Below are positions 17,980 through 25,716 of a stretch of 34,218 nucleotides of DNA, in pieces. The translations under genes were made by a program, and so were the position numbers. Below the pieces are notes generated by a model, which worked only from the letters and a program-made list of their open reading frames with translations, ran no database searches and was not told where the DNA came from. The first letter of the stretch is position 1. Every line of letters starts with the position of its first letter. The DNA is from Microvirga arvi (GTDB lineage: Bacteria > Pseudomonadota > Alphaproteobacteria > Rhizobiales > Beijerinckiaceae), in assembly GCF_016892765.1 (NCBI RefSeq), contig NZ_JAFEMD010000056.1, forward strand, positions 1 through 34,218. Reading direction: 5' to 3'.

Positions 17980-19745
17980 GGCTGCACCAGAGGGCCAGGG
18001 TTTTTCAGGTACTGCTTGATCATGGCATCCGCCGCCCAGTAGGCGAGGGCGCCGACAGTGTCCGTGGGGTTGTAGCCCGCGTTCTGTGGAAAGACGGACG
18101 AACCCATGACCCACAGGTTATGCAAATCCCAAGACTGCAAGTAGCGGTTCACGACGCTCGTCTTCGGATCGGTGCCCATGATGGCGCCGCCTGTGTTGTG
18201 CGTCGTCTGGTAGGGGACGATACTATAATGATCGTCAAGCCAGCCTACACTCATCTGTTTACCGCCCATCGCCTGAGCGATACCGGCCATTTTCTCGGTA
18301 ACGTAACGGGCCATGAGACGGTCATTATAAGGGAAGTCATAGGTGAGCATCCCGAGCGGCTGACCGAACGCATCCGTATAAGTCGGATCAACGCCTAGGT
18401 AGTTGTTCGGATGAGGGCTCGAGGATCCATGGAACCCGAGGCCCACCGTGCTGTTGTAGTGCCGCCGAACTGCCTGCTTCCACCCAAGCCCCCAGCGGGG
18501 CGTTCCTTCGGGCACCGGATGGTGGTATATGGGTCGGCCTGTCGTCTGATAGGCCGCAATGTAACCCCCGCCGATGAAGCCCAAGCCGGAATGATCGAAG
18601 CTTCCATTGTTGAAGTCGTCAATGGCGGTTCCGAGGGCTCCAGCGGCCATGAAGGGGTTGATGCGCTTTTCACCGTCATAGAAAACCTCGGCGCCGGTCA
18701 TGGTTTGGTAAGTGTAGTTGCGTCCGACGGTTCCGGTCCGGGTCGCCGGGTCGTATGGCTGACCAATTCGTGACTGCAGCATCAGGATGGGATTGTGGTG
18801 CGCAAAGGCGCAAAGCACGACCATGCTTGCCGGCTGGAAGACCTCCTGACCCTGTGCGTCCACATAGGTCACCCCGGTGGCAACCTTCGCTTGCCTGTCC
18901 CATTCCACTCGAAGGACATAGGAGTGCGTGCGCATCTCAAAATTCTTGTTGGCCATAGCAAAAGGCAGGATGCACACCTGAGGGCTTGCCTTCGCGAAGT
19001 GTTCACAGCCGAAAGGGTCGCAAAAGCCACAGTACATGCACGGCTTGATTTCCGCCCCGAAAGGGTTTGTGTAATGCCGCGTCACGTTCGCCGATGGTAC
19101 GGGGAATGGACGGTATCCAAGTTGTGCTGCGGCTTGCCCGAAGAGAAAGCCGGAATGGGACTGTTTCATCGGCGGATTAGGATACGGCTCGCTGCGCGGC
19201 CCCTCGAAGGGGTTGCCGCCGACCTGAATCTGCCCCTTGATGTTGCCTGGCGCTCCGCTGATCCCCATCACCTTCTCGAAGAACGTATAGTAAGGTTCAA
19301 GCTCTTCGTACGTGATGCCCCAATCCTGGATGGTGACATCCTCATCTAGGAAACCTCGCCCGTAGCGCTGTTCCACCCAGCTTTTCAGGACGAACCACTC
19401 TGGCTGAAACCGCCAAGTCTGGCCGTTCCAGTGCGTCGCTCCGCCCCCGACACCTTCTCCCGGCAGGAATGATCCAAGCTGGCGCATCGGCAGAGCCTGC
19501 TGGCCGACGAAGTTGCGGAAGGTGATGGTCTGGACGCTGACGTCCTGGGCATAGGCGTGACGTATATCGTACTTCAGTTCGTCATGCATTGTAGGCGATT
19601 GAAAATCCGGCACTGTCTGGCGCATTCCACCGCGTTCGAGCGCAACGACTGTCTGGCCGGCCTCAGCAAGCTCCTTACCCAGGATAGCGGCTGTCAGGCC
19701 ACCTCCGACGAGCGCTACGTCCACAGGTTTCATGCGTACCGCCAT
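17976..19745 (-). CDS. GMC-family FAD-dependent dehydrogenase, periplasmic flavoprotein subunit
   Basis: The 589-residue protein starts at ATG 19745 with AGGAG 7 bases upstream. The N-terminal FAD site is GGGLTAA (residues 14-20), a variant with Ala at the third glycine. A second FAD-contact motif is GGATHWNG. Catalytic candidates are H516 (THNTGG) and N559 (GYNPTDT). Cysteines C236, C239, C242 and C247 (CMYCGFCDPFGCE) form a cluster like the one reported to hold an iron-sulfur centre in bacterial FAD glucose dehydrogenase. It resembles the gluconate 2-dehydrogenase/FAD-glucose-dehydrogenase large subunit. It has no signal peptide, so it is probably exported with the Tat-tagged small subunit encoded just upstream. 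The substrate (sugar, polyol or alcohol) cannot be told. Confidence 0.9.
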   Translation of the reverse strand: MAVRMKPVDVALVGGGLTAAILGKELAEAGQTVVALERGGMRQTVPDFQSPTMHDELKYDIRHAYAQDVSVQTITFRNFVGQQALPMRQLGSFLPGEGVGGGATHWNGQTWRFQPEWFVLKSWVEQRYGRGFLDEDVTIQDWGITYEELEPYYTFFEKVMGISGAPGNIKGQIQVGGNPFEGPRSEPYPNPPMKQSHSGFLFGQAAAQLGYRPFPVPSANVTRHYTNPFGAEIKPCMYCGFCDPFGCEHFAKASPQVCILPFAMANKNFEMRTHSYVLRVEWDRQAKVATGVTYVDAQGQEVFQPASMVVLCAFAHHNPILMLQSRIGQPYDPATRTGTVGRNYTYQTMTGAEVFYDGEKRINPFMAAGALGTAIDDFNNGSFDHSGLGFIGGGYIAAYQTTGRPIYHHPVPEGTPRWGLGWKQAVRRHYNSTVGLGFHGSSSPHPNNYLGVDPTYTDAFGQPLGMLTYDFPYNDRLMARYVTEKMAGIAQAMGGKQMSVGWLDDHYSIVPYQTTHNTGGAIMGTDPKTSVVNRYLQSWDLHNLWVMGSSVFPQNAGYNPTDTVGALAYWAADAMIKQYLKNPGPLVQP

Positions 19746-19757
19746 GGTGTGCTCCTA

Positions 19758-20552
19758 TCACCTCTGAGCGCCATGCGTGTGGCCGTCGAGGTAAGCCTCT
19801 CGGGCTCCAGCCTCACCGATGCTGATTGGCGGGCGCGTGTATGGAAGATTGTAGAGCTCGACTAAGTCGATGAACTGCGCGTAGGCGCCAGGAAATCCAA
19901 CCATCCGCCAGCCCACCATATCGCGGTTTCCACCATAAACGGGATCACCGAAGAAGCCCTCGATGGCGTTGGCGAGCAGAGTCTCGAAGAACACGGGTGC
20001 TGCGAGAGAAGGAAGCTCAATGGCGCCGCTTTCAAGCGCGGAAAGCACCTCGTCCATCACGGGCGCACCGAGATCCCAGAACTCGCGTCTGCCATAATTG
20101 GCAGTGACATGGGCGCGAGTTTCCGCGATCCCTATCCTGTAGAGTTGGGCTGGAGTGTAGCGCAGCTGGTAGCCTTGCTGGGGAGGTGCGTCAGGGACCC
20201 ACGGACCTTTCAGGTACATCCGCGCTCCGGCACCATACGCGGCAGCGAGCTGGCGATCGATGAAGTTGAGAACGCCCGCCCAAGCGGCTCCCGGCCATTC
20301 GGGATCCGCGGGGATGAGGCGTTCGACAGCAGCCTCGACGAACCTAGCTTCTTCGTCGTTGAAGAAGAAGAGCATACCGCGTTCGGCCGGCAAGTCTGCC
20401 CGCGGCGATGAAGAGGACGGAGCATTCTGTCTGCCAACCTGCGCGACCTGAACAGGATGCTCCTCGGCGGACGCATGATCCGGGACGGTAACGGCCACTC
20501 CGGCAGCCCCGGCGACTTTAAGGAGATCACGGCGTGAGAATTTCTCAGTCAC
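19758..20552 (-). CDS. Tat-exported small subunit of GMC dehydrogenase (gluconate 2-dehydrogenase subunit 3 family)
   Basis: The GTG start at 20552 is chosen because GAAGGG lies 7 bases upstream and it places a Tat signal at the very N-terminus (SRRDLLKVAGAAG, residues 6-18). The product is 264 residues. The mature part has FFNDEEARFVEAAVERLIPAD and the C-terminal GFFGDPVYGGNRDMVGW, which mark the gluconate 2-dehydrogenase subunit 3 family. In relatives this subunit binds the flavoprotein and carries it through the Tat system as a hitch-hiker. The GMC gene follows after 12 bases. The upstream ATG at 20597 would overlap the preceding gene and bury the Tat motif. Confidence 0.88.
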   Translation of the reverse strand: MTEKFSRRDLLKVAGAAGVAVTVPDHASAEEHPVQVAQVGRQNAPSSSSPRADLPAERGMLFFFNDEEARFVEAAVERLIPADPEWPGAAWAGVLNFIDRQLAAAYGAGARMYLKGPWVPDAPPQQGYQLRYTPAQLYRIGIAETRAHVTANYGRREFWDLGAPVMDEVLSALESGAIELPSLAAPVFFETLLANAIEGFFGDPVYGGNRDMVGWRMVGFPGAYAQFIDLVELYNLPYTRPPISIGEAGAREAYLDGHTHGAQR

Positions 20553-20569
20553 TGTCTTTTTCCCTTCGT

Positions 20570-20911
20570 TCAGTCTTCGAGTGAGACCCAAAGACATGTC
20601 TGGTAAACGGCGGGTGTGCTTCGGTATGGCTCACACAGCTCGGGTCGCGGCAGAGGGGGCACCCTGATCTGTCCCGGCGCACTCTCCGTGACATCCTTTG
20701 GACCGCTGTAGCCTGTCGTTGATCCGCTGGTCGTTCCTGCGCCCACCTGAGCCGTCTGAGCCTTGCTGACACTTCCCTGAACAGGCGACGAACTGCCTTG
20801 TTCGGAGCGGTCACTGCTCCTATTCGAGTTGCCTTGCGCAAGAACCGGCATGTGACTGAGGCACATAATAGCAAATCCTGCGGCAATGATTGGACGAAAG
20901 GTCAAGCGCAT
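20570..20911 (-). CDS. small secreted protein of unknown function in the oxidase operon
   Basis: The 113-residue product has a signal peptide (about 1-26, MPVLAQ), a Ser/Gln/Gly-rich low-complexity middle and a short conserved-looking C-terminus with two cysteines 13 apart (ELCEPYR and YQTCLWV). I do not recognise the family. A GAGGTAACG ribosome site precedes ATG 20911, which follows the upstream cytochrome stop by two bases. The next gene begins 17 bases after its stop. Its place between a cytochrome and the dehydrogenase small subunit suggests a structural or assembly role in the complex. The two cysteines could form a disulfide. Confidence 0.75.
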   Translation of the reverse strand: MRLTFRPIIAAGFAIMCLSHMPVLAQGNSNRSSDRSEQGSSSPVQGSVSKAQTAQVGAGTTSGSTTGYSGPKDVTESAPGQIRVPPLPRPELCEPYRSTPAVYQTCLWVSLED

Positions 20912-20913
20912 CG

Positions 20914-21735
20914 TTACCTCACCGAGTTTGGGCTGGGTGTCGGGGGCAGGGGAGCCGTCAAAGCTTGATGTTCAGACTTCTCAGGGGTGACAACTCGCGG
21001 GCGGATTGCTGCGTAGTATTGAGAGACAGCGTGGATATCGTCGTCCGTCAGACGCTTGGCGATGTGCTCCATGACGCCGAAGCCGTCTCCCTTGCGCTGG
21101 CCGCTTTTCCAAGCCTGCATCTGGGTCTCCAGATACCTTGCGTACTGGCCCGCTAAATAGGGGTAGGTCGGCGGCAGGCCGACACCATCCGGGCCATGGC
21201 AGTTGATGCACCCTTGAACGCCGCGTGTCGCATTTCCGACTGCTGCAAGTGCGGCACCGTGCTGCAAGATTTGAGGATCCACAGGATCCGCAGGCGGATA
21301 ATCGGCTGCCTTCTGCGCAGCGTAATAAGCAGAGACGTCGCGCATCTGCTGGTCATTCAAGGCCTTGGCGATGGGCGCCATTACCGCATTTTGGCGCACA
21401 CCTGACGCGTAGTCCCGCAAGGAGTCATAGAGATACTTGTATGTTTGATCCGTCAGCCGCGGGAACATAGCTGCCTTGTCACCTTTGCCATCCATTCCAT
21501 GGCACTGGAAGCACGCTCCCGCCTGCGGACTTATCGCAGGCGACCTGAGACCCGCATCTGGGCCGGGTGGGACGGCGTAGGCTCCAACGACGACGGCGCG
21601 CCCTCTCTCGACATCGGCTCTGCCAATGTCGTACGCAGCTTCCTCCGCCCGGCCACTCTGCGCCTTGAGCTCTGAGAGGGCTGACACACCGGCCATCACG
21701 ACCAGTGCTACCGTTGGCAGATTTTGGACGGACAC
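20914..21735 (-). CDS. dihaem cytochrome c, first gene of the dehydrogenase-oxidase operon
   Basis: The GTG start at 21735 has GGGAAGA just upstream. The 273-residue product has a signal peptide (cleavage near ELKAQ, residue 25) and two cytochrome c domains with C75-x2-C78-H79 (CFQCHG) and C176-x2-C179-H180 (CINCHG). It shares SLRDYASG, MAPIAKAL, DVSAYYAAQK and YPYLAGQYARYLE with the second dihaem cytochrome of the operon, so the two arose by duplication. It is probably the direct electron acceptor of the GMC flavoprotein. The exact EcfG-type promoter sits 32-56 bases upstream. Confidence 0.92.
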   Translation of the reverse strand: MSVQNLPTVALVVMAGVSALSELKAQSGRAEEAAYDIGRADVERGRAVVVGAYAVPPGPDAGLRSPAISPQAGACFQCHGMDGKGDKAAMFPRLTDQTYKYLYDSLRDYASGVRQNAVMAPIAKALNDQQMRDVSAYYAAQKAADYPPADPVDPQILQHGAALAAVGNATRGVQGCINCHGPDGVGLPPTYPYLAGQYARYLETQMQAWKSGQRKGDGFGVMEHIAKRLTDDDIHAVSQYYAAIRPRVVTPEKSEHQALTAPLPPTPSPNSVR

Positions 21736-21766
21736 TCTCTTCCCCTCGGGACGTCAGTTGGGGTGC

Positions 21767-21791
21767 AACGGGAGGGTGCTCCGCCCGTTCC
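21767..21791 (-). promoter_or_regulatory. exact EcfG-type promoter of the ten-gene dehydrogenase-oxidase operon
   Basis: On the minus strand GGAAC (21791-21787), a 16-base spacer and CGTT (21770-21767) match the general-stress sigma factor consensus of alphaproteobacteria without a mismatch. The -10 part is 32 bases from the first start codon, an ideal distance. On the plus strand the same bases read GCAAC-N16-CGTT, one mismatch from consensus, which could serve the DedA gene at 21947. Confidence 0.75.
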
Positions 21792-21946
21792 TGATCCGCA
21801 ATGCTGAGGTTGATCTTCTTAGTACGGTGGCGGACAGATGTTTGTTTAACGGCTCAAAACCAAGAGGGGCCCGTGCGGTTCAAGGAGACACTACGCTCAG
21901 CGCCGAGTGCTACGCCGAGCTGAAGTCAGCCCTGCTGGGAGATGTC

Positions 21947-22549
21947 ATGTTCGAGTGGATTACAACCTTCATCGAAAGGACAGGCTATCTTGGCATCGCG
22001 CTGCTGATGTTGGCGGAGAACCTTTTCCCGCCCATACCGTCTGAGGTGATTATGCCGCTCGCTGGTTTCACGGCAGCCCGCGGGGAGCTCCAGATCATGC
22101 TCGCCGTGCTGGCCGGCGTCATCGGCTCGGTCATCGGCACGTCTCTCTGGTATCTCCTCGGACGGTGGATCGGTATGCATCGTATGAAATCCTTCGCGGC
22201 CCGCCATGGACGATGGCTCACACTGATGCCGCAGGATCTGGACAGTGCTGAAGCGTTCTTCTCCCGCCACTGCGGGAAGGCAGTCTTCTTGGGACGTTTG
22301 GTCCCCGCGATACGGACCTTGATCTCAGTTCCTGCTGGCATGGTAAAGATGAGTTTCGGCCGCTTCCTGTTGTACTCGACGCTGGGCACCATTCTCTGGA
22401 CAACCCTCCTGGCCGGAGCAGGTTACGTGCTGGAGTCCCAATATCATGTGGTGGCCGAATGGCTTGATCCTGTCACGAACGCGATTCTAACCATTGCTGT
22501 GTTTTGGTATATCTATCGGGTAGTCACCTTCGGCTCAAAGGCCGGCTAA
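21947..22549 (+). CDS. DedA/SNARE-associated family membrane protein
   Basis: From ATG 21947 (GGGAG 6 bases upstream) the product has 200 residues and about four to five membrane segments. Family motifs are present: ENLFPPIPSEVIMPLAGF near the N-terminus and the charged H-C-G-K-A-V-F-L-G-R-L-V-P-A-I-R-T segment, with the arginines conserved in DedA proteins, then SVPAGMVKM. DedA proteins are thought to move lipid carriers or lipids across the membrane and affect envelope stress and peptide resistance. The longer frame back to 21626 overlaps the oxidase operon and promoter and is not used. The last 15 bases overlap the end of the convergent ABC transporter gene. Confidence 0.9.
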   Translation: MFEWITTFIERTGYLGIALLMLAENLFPPIPSEVIMPLAGFTAARGELQIMLAVLAGVIGSVIGTSLWYLLGRWIGMHRMKSFAARHGRWLTLMPQDLDSAEAFFSRHCGKAVFLGRLVPAIRTLISVPAGMVKMSFGRFLLYSTLGTILWTTLLAGAGYVLESQYHVVAEWLDPVTNAILTIAVFWYIYRVVTFGSKAG

Positions 22550-24475
22550 CGCGCCGTTCCGAGCTTGCAAGGCCGAGCCAGTGGAAGCCCCTGCTGGAGG
22601 GGCCGGCACCGCCAGAAGCCTTGCACCGTTGCCTGTCCTGTGGAGATGAATTGTCCGGGTGTGGAAATCCTCCAGGCCCGGCCTGTGCCCGATGGAGACG
22701 ACCGACACATTCGCAAGCTCATCCCACAACAAAGAAAGCATCGAATCCTGGCATTTATCGTCGAGAGCGGAGGTTGCTTCGTCCATAAACACCCAGGACG
22801 GCCTATGGAGGAGAACCCGGGCAAAAGCCACCCGTTGCTGCTGGCCAAGTGAAAGGGATTGATCCCACCTCTTATGCTCTTCCAGGGCCTGATAGAAATC
22901 CGTGAGGCCGCACCGTTCAAGAGCATTCCGAACCGTCGCATCATCGAATGCATCGGGCGCGGCCGGGTAGCACAGTGCCGCGCGCAGAGTTCCGAGCGGG
23001 AGGTAAGGACGCTGCGGGAGAAACATCATCTGATCGGGATGAGGCGTCTGGATCAGGCCCTTCCCCCAGGGCCAAAGCCCTGCAATCGCGCGGAAGAGCG
23101 TGCTCTTTCCTGTTCCTGAGGCTCCTACGATCAGGACGCGTTCGCCCGTACGGATCTCAACAGTGGCTTCCTCGATGAGCGGAGGCCCATTGTGGAGCGA
23201 AACCGAAAGCTTCTGGAAGCTCAGCCAGCCCTTTGGGTGGAGCTGCCTCACGATACGCCCCCGCTCGCCGAGGGAGCGTTCCAGATCGACGGCAGCATGG
23301 CGAAATGTCACCACGCGAAGCAGGGCCGACCGCCAGTCAGCAATTTTTGGGAAGTTATCGACAAAGTACCGCAAGGCGCCTTGAACGTGGTTGAACGCTC
23401 CCACGACCATCATCATCTCGCCGAATGTGAGCCGGCCGCTGAAGTATCCGGGCGCGGCGGCAAGGATCGGCACGATGATCCCAAGCCAGCCATATCCGGA
23501 TGTAATCCAGGTCAATCGTGCGAGGGCGCCAGAAAGCCTGCGCGTTGCTGTCAATACGGCGTCGACCGCATGATCGAGACTCCGCCGCTCGTCTCTCTCG
23601 CCAGAATAGAGAGCAACGCTTTCGGCACATTCATTCACCCGTACTAAGGCAAACCGGAGGTCTGCCTCGCGGGCGTAGCGGATCGTGTTCAGGCGGATCA
23701 GCGGGCGCCCCACCAGCCAAGTAAGGCCTGAACCGATCCCGGCATACCCGATCGCTACCCAGACCATGTAGCCAGGTATCACGACCTCTTCTCCGCGGAA
23801 GTCAAAACTCGCGTACGACGAGAGCGTCCACAGAACCCCGATGAAACTTGCGAGCATCATGAAAGCCTGCAACATTCCAACGCCGAGTTCCGTAGAAAAC
23901 TCCGAGAGCAGACGACAGTCCTCTTGCATGCGTTGGTCGGGCTGCGTGGCGGATGCTTCGGCCAACCCGAGCTGGTATGCTCTCTTCGGCATCATCCAAG
24001 TGTCCAGCAAAACGTGGGTCAAGCGCTCCCTCAGACGGATCTTGAGCCGCTCCTGCAGCCAGGTCTGTGCGACCACCATAACGAGCAGGAACGCGATGAC
24101 ACCTAGGAACACTGACAGTTGGTGGAGGAAGGCATTGGAGTTTCGCCGCTCCACCGCATCGAAGAATGCGCCATTCCACTCATTGAGGCGGACCTGGCCA
24201 AACATGTTCCCAATCAACACGGCAACGATCACCAGGGACAAACCGATGATGGGCCAACCTTTGCCTCCCTCCATTACTTCTCGGAAGAGCATGTAAAACT
24301 CGCGAGAGATATCCTCTCCCCCACTGCCCGGTGCAGGCTCCGGCATCATCCGTTGGCCAAGTGTCTCAGCGCTGGGCCCGCATGAGGGGTCAAGTTCCTT
24401 GTGAACCGCCCACGATGCCGTTGCCCGTCGCAACCAGTCCGGCACAGATCTGACCAAATCTCTCATGGTACGCAT
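22535..24475 (-). CDS. SbmA/BacA-like ABC transporter, fused membrane and ATPase domains
   Basis: The 646-residue protein has an N-terminal six-helix region of the SbmA/BacA type (about 70-400, with VRLNEWNGAFFDAVERRN) and a C-terminal ATPase. Walker A is GASGTGKST (451-459), the Q-loop is Q488, the signature is LSLGQ (541-545) and Walker B is WVFMDE (561-566) with catalytic E566. The fused form resembles YddA and the human ABCD peroxisomal transporters. Relatives move peptides, modified fatty acids or vitamin B12-like cargo; the substrate here is unknown. An EcfG-like promoter lies at 24516-24540. The gene converges on and overlaps the DedA gene by 15 bases. Confidence 0.9.
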   Translation of the reverse strand: MRTMRDLVRSVPDWLRRATASWAVHKELDPSCGPSAETLGQRMMPEPAPGSGGEDISREFYMLFREVMEGGKGWPIIGLSLVIVAVLIGNMFGQVRLNEWNGAFFDAVERRNSNAFLHQLSVFLGVIAFLLVMVVAQTWLQERLKIRLRERLTHVLLDTWMMPKRAYQLGLAEASATQPDQRMQEDCRLLSEFSTELGVGMLQAFMMLASFIGVLWTLSSYASFDFRGEEVVIPGYMVWVAIGYAGIGSGLTWLVGRPLIRLNTIRYAREADLRFALVRVNECAESVALYSGERDERRSLDHAVDAVLTATRRLSGALARLTWITSGYGWLGIIVPILAAAPGYFSGRLTFGEMMMVVGAFNHVQGALRYFVDNFPKIADWRSALLRVVTFRHAAVDLERSLGERGRIVRQLHPKGWLSFQKLSVSLHNGPPLIEEATVEIRTGERVLIVGASGTGKSTLFRAIAGLWPWGKGLIQTPHPDQMMFLPQRPYLPLGTLRAALCYPAAPDAFDDATVRNALERCGLTDFYQALEEHKRWDQSLSLGQQQRVAFARVLLHRPSWVFMDEATSALDDKCQDSMLSLLWDELANVSVVSIGHRPGLEDFHTRTIHLHRTGNGARLLAVPAPPAGASTGSALQARNGALAGL

Positions 24476-24515
24476 CCGCTCAAAACTAAGTGCTTAAGTT
24501 GCACCCTTAGTCCCA

Positions 24516-24540
24516 AGCGTAATCTAGCCGTTTCTGTTCC
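24516..24540 (-). promoter_or_regulatory. EcfG-like promoter (GGAAC-N16-CGCT) for the ABC transporter
   Basis: GGAAC (24540-24536) and CGCT (24519-24516) on the minus strand are 16 bases apart, one mismatch from consensus. The -10 part is 41 bases from the start codon of the ABC transporter gene. Confidence 0.45.
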
Positions 24541-24677
24541 TGTACTTTGGATCTGATCACAGGGGAGTGTTTTGCTTCTGTTCTGCTCTTGCCGATCTGG
24601 CCGCGTTGCATGACAGACAGGGAAATCCACAACGCGACCTGGCTCCTCATCGCCGCGCAACCGACGGCAGTGCCTGG

Positions 24678-24830
24678 CTAGCCCAAGACTAACAGGCCGA
24701 CTAGCACCACAAGGATCAGGCCAAGCGCACCACTGGGCCAAAGACCCCATGTACGGCTATACGGCCAGACCGGCACAGTCGCGACGATAAACAAGACCAC
24801 TACCAGGATTAGAATTGCGCTAAACGGCAT
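24678..24830 (-). CDS. DUF3309-type 50-residue membrane protein
   Basis: A 50-codon frame runs from ATG 24830 to TAG 24678. The product is two hydrophobic helices (about 4-20 and 35-49) around a WPYSRTWGLWPSGALGLIL core. The W-P-Y-S-R-x-W-G and P-S-G-x-L-G-L-I-L motifs are those of the small DUF3309 family widespread in rhizobia and other proteobacteria. No function is established. GGAG lies 11 bases upstream, slightly far. It lies upstream of the ABC transporter gene in the same direction, 202 bases away. Confidence 0.8.
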   Translation of the reverse strand: MPFSAILILVVVLFIVATVPVWPYSRTWGLWPSGALGLILVVLVGLLVLG

Positions 24831-25329
24831 CACGACTGACGCTCCGCTTTGGTTGAACAGAGATTAGCCTATTTCCCGAGATCCTGGAATCTGATCCGTG
24901 AGTGAGTGCCGGAAGCGTCGAGGATTTGACCCGCAGGCACATCTCGGACAGCCTAAGTCGCTCGACGCAGAGGGCCCCTTGCCCGGTTGCTGGTTTCGCG
25001 GGTCGCTTAGAGGAGTGCCTGCACACAATGCCGCGCAGGTCGACACCTCGCCGGTGCTGCATACGGCCACCCAGCAACGCTATGATGGTGGCGGAGTTGT
25101 AACGCAACCAGCGTAAGCCGATCCTTGCATGTCCCCCAAGTCACGCGAATGCGATGCCCGCTCGCCACCTCAGATGTCGGTGCCTCAATATTGCGATCAA
25201 CTTGACGGTGACCACGTTAATACGGCTGTGCGACCTCTGGATGCCCATTGCACATCTACTCGCACGCGAGGGGCGGTGACATCCCGCCCCTCGCGCTTGA
25301 TCTGTAGACGGTGTGGTCGAACAACGCCA
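24831..25329. other. non-coding stretch, only a hairpin seen
   Basis: No frame has credible protein-like composition with a ribosome site. The only strong structure is the hairpin at 25265-25295. Confidence 0.5.
25265..25295 (-). terminator. perfect 12-bp GC-rich hairpin after the PepSY-like gene
   Basis: CGCGAGGGGCGG (25265-25276) pairs exactly with CCGCCCCTCGCG (25284-25295) around a 7-base loop, 35 bases downstream of the stop of the minus-strand gene ending at 25330. There is no T run on that strand; it is still the best candidate transcript end. Confidence 0.6.
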
Positions 25330-25716
25330 TTACTGTTTGGGTGCAGTAGAGGTGCTCCCGCCCGAAGACCCGGCGGATCCACCCGACGGCCCGCTAGTAG
25401 CCCCGATTGTCGCGGGTGTTCCAGTACGATCCAGTGCCGGTGGATTGAGGACGACCAGGATTTGGTCGCCGTCCTTTGTCGAAGCCTGGACCAAGTATGT
25501 GGCATCAAGGATCCGGACGTTGGTGAAGCCTGCGTCCTTCATGACTTGGCGAACTTTATCCTGAGACATAGCTTTCGGCATCGTGCTTGATGCGGACTGC
25601 GCTGATTGGGAGGACGAGGATGGGGCGGGTGTCCCGGATTGGGACTGCGCAAGCGCTGCGGTGGACCCGAAGGCCAGTGCTGTTAGCACGGAAGTCATCA
25701 GTATCATATCACGCAT
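25330..25716 (-). CDS. small exported protein with PepSY-like core
   Basis: From ATG 25716 the product has 128 residues. A GAGGAAAG ribosome site precedes this ATG. A signal peptide ends near ALAQS (about residue 25). A Ser/Gln/Ala-rich linker follows, then a core (KVRQVMKDAGFTNVRILD and YLVQASTKDGDQILVVLNP) that resembles small PepSY-type periplasmic domains common in rhizobia. The C-terminus is Gly/Ser/Thr-rich. The longer frame (to 25791) adds 25 residues that hide the signal peptide. Function is unknown. An EcfG-like promoter is found at 25933-25957. Confidence 0.75.
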   Translation of the reverse strand: MRDMILMTSVLTALAFGSTAALAQSQSGTPAPSSSSQSAQSASSTMPKAMSQDKVRQVMKDAGFTNVRILDATYLVQASTKDGDQILVVLNPPALDRTGTPATIGATSGPSGGSAGSSGGSTSTAPKQ

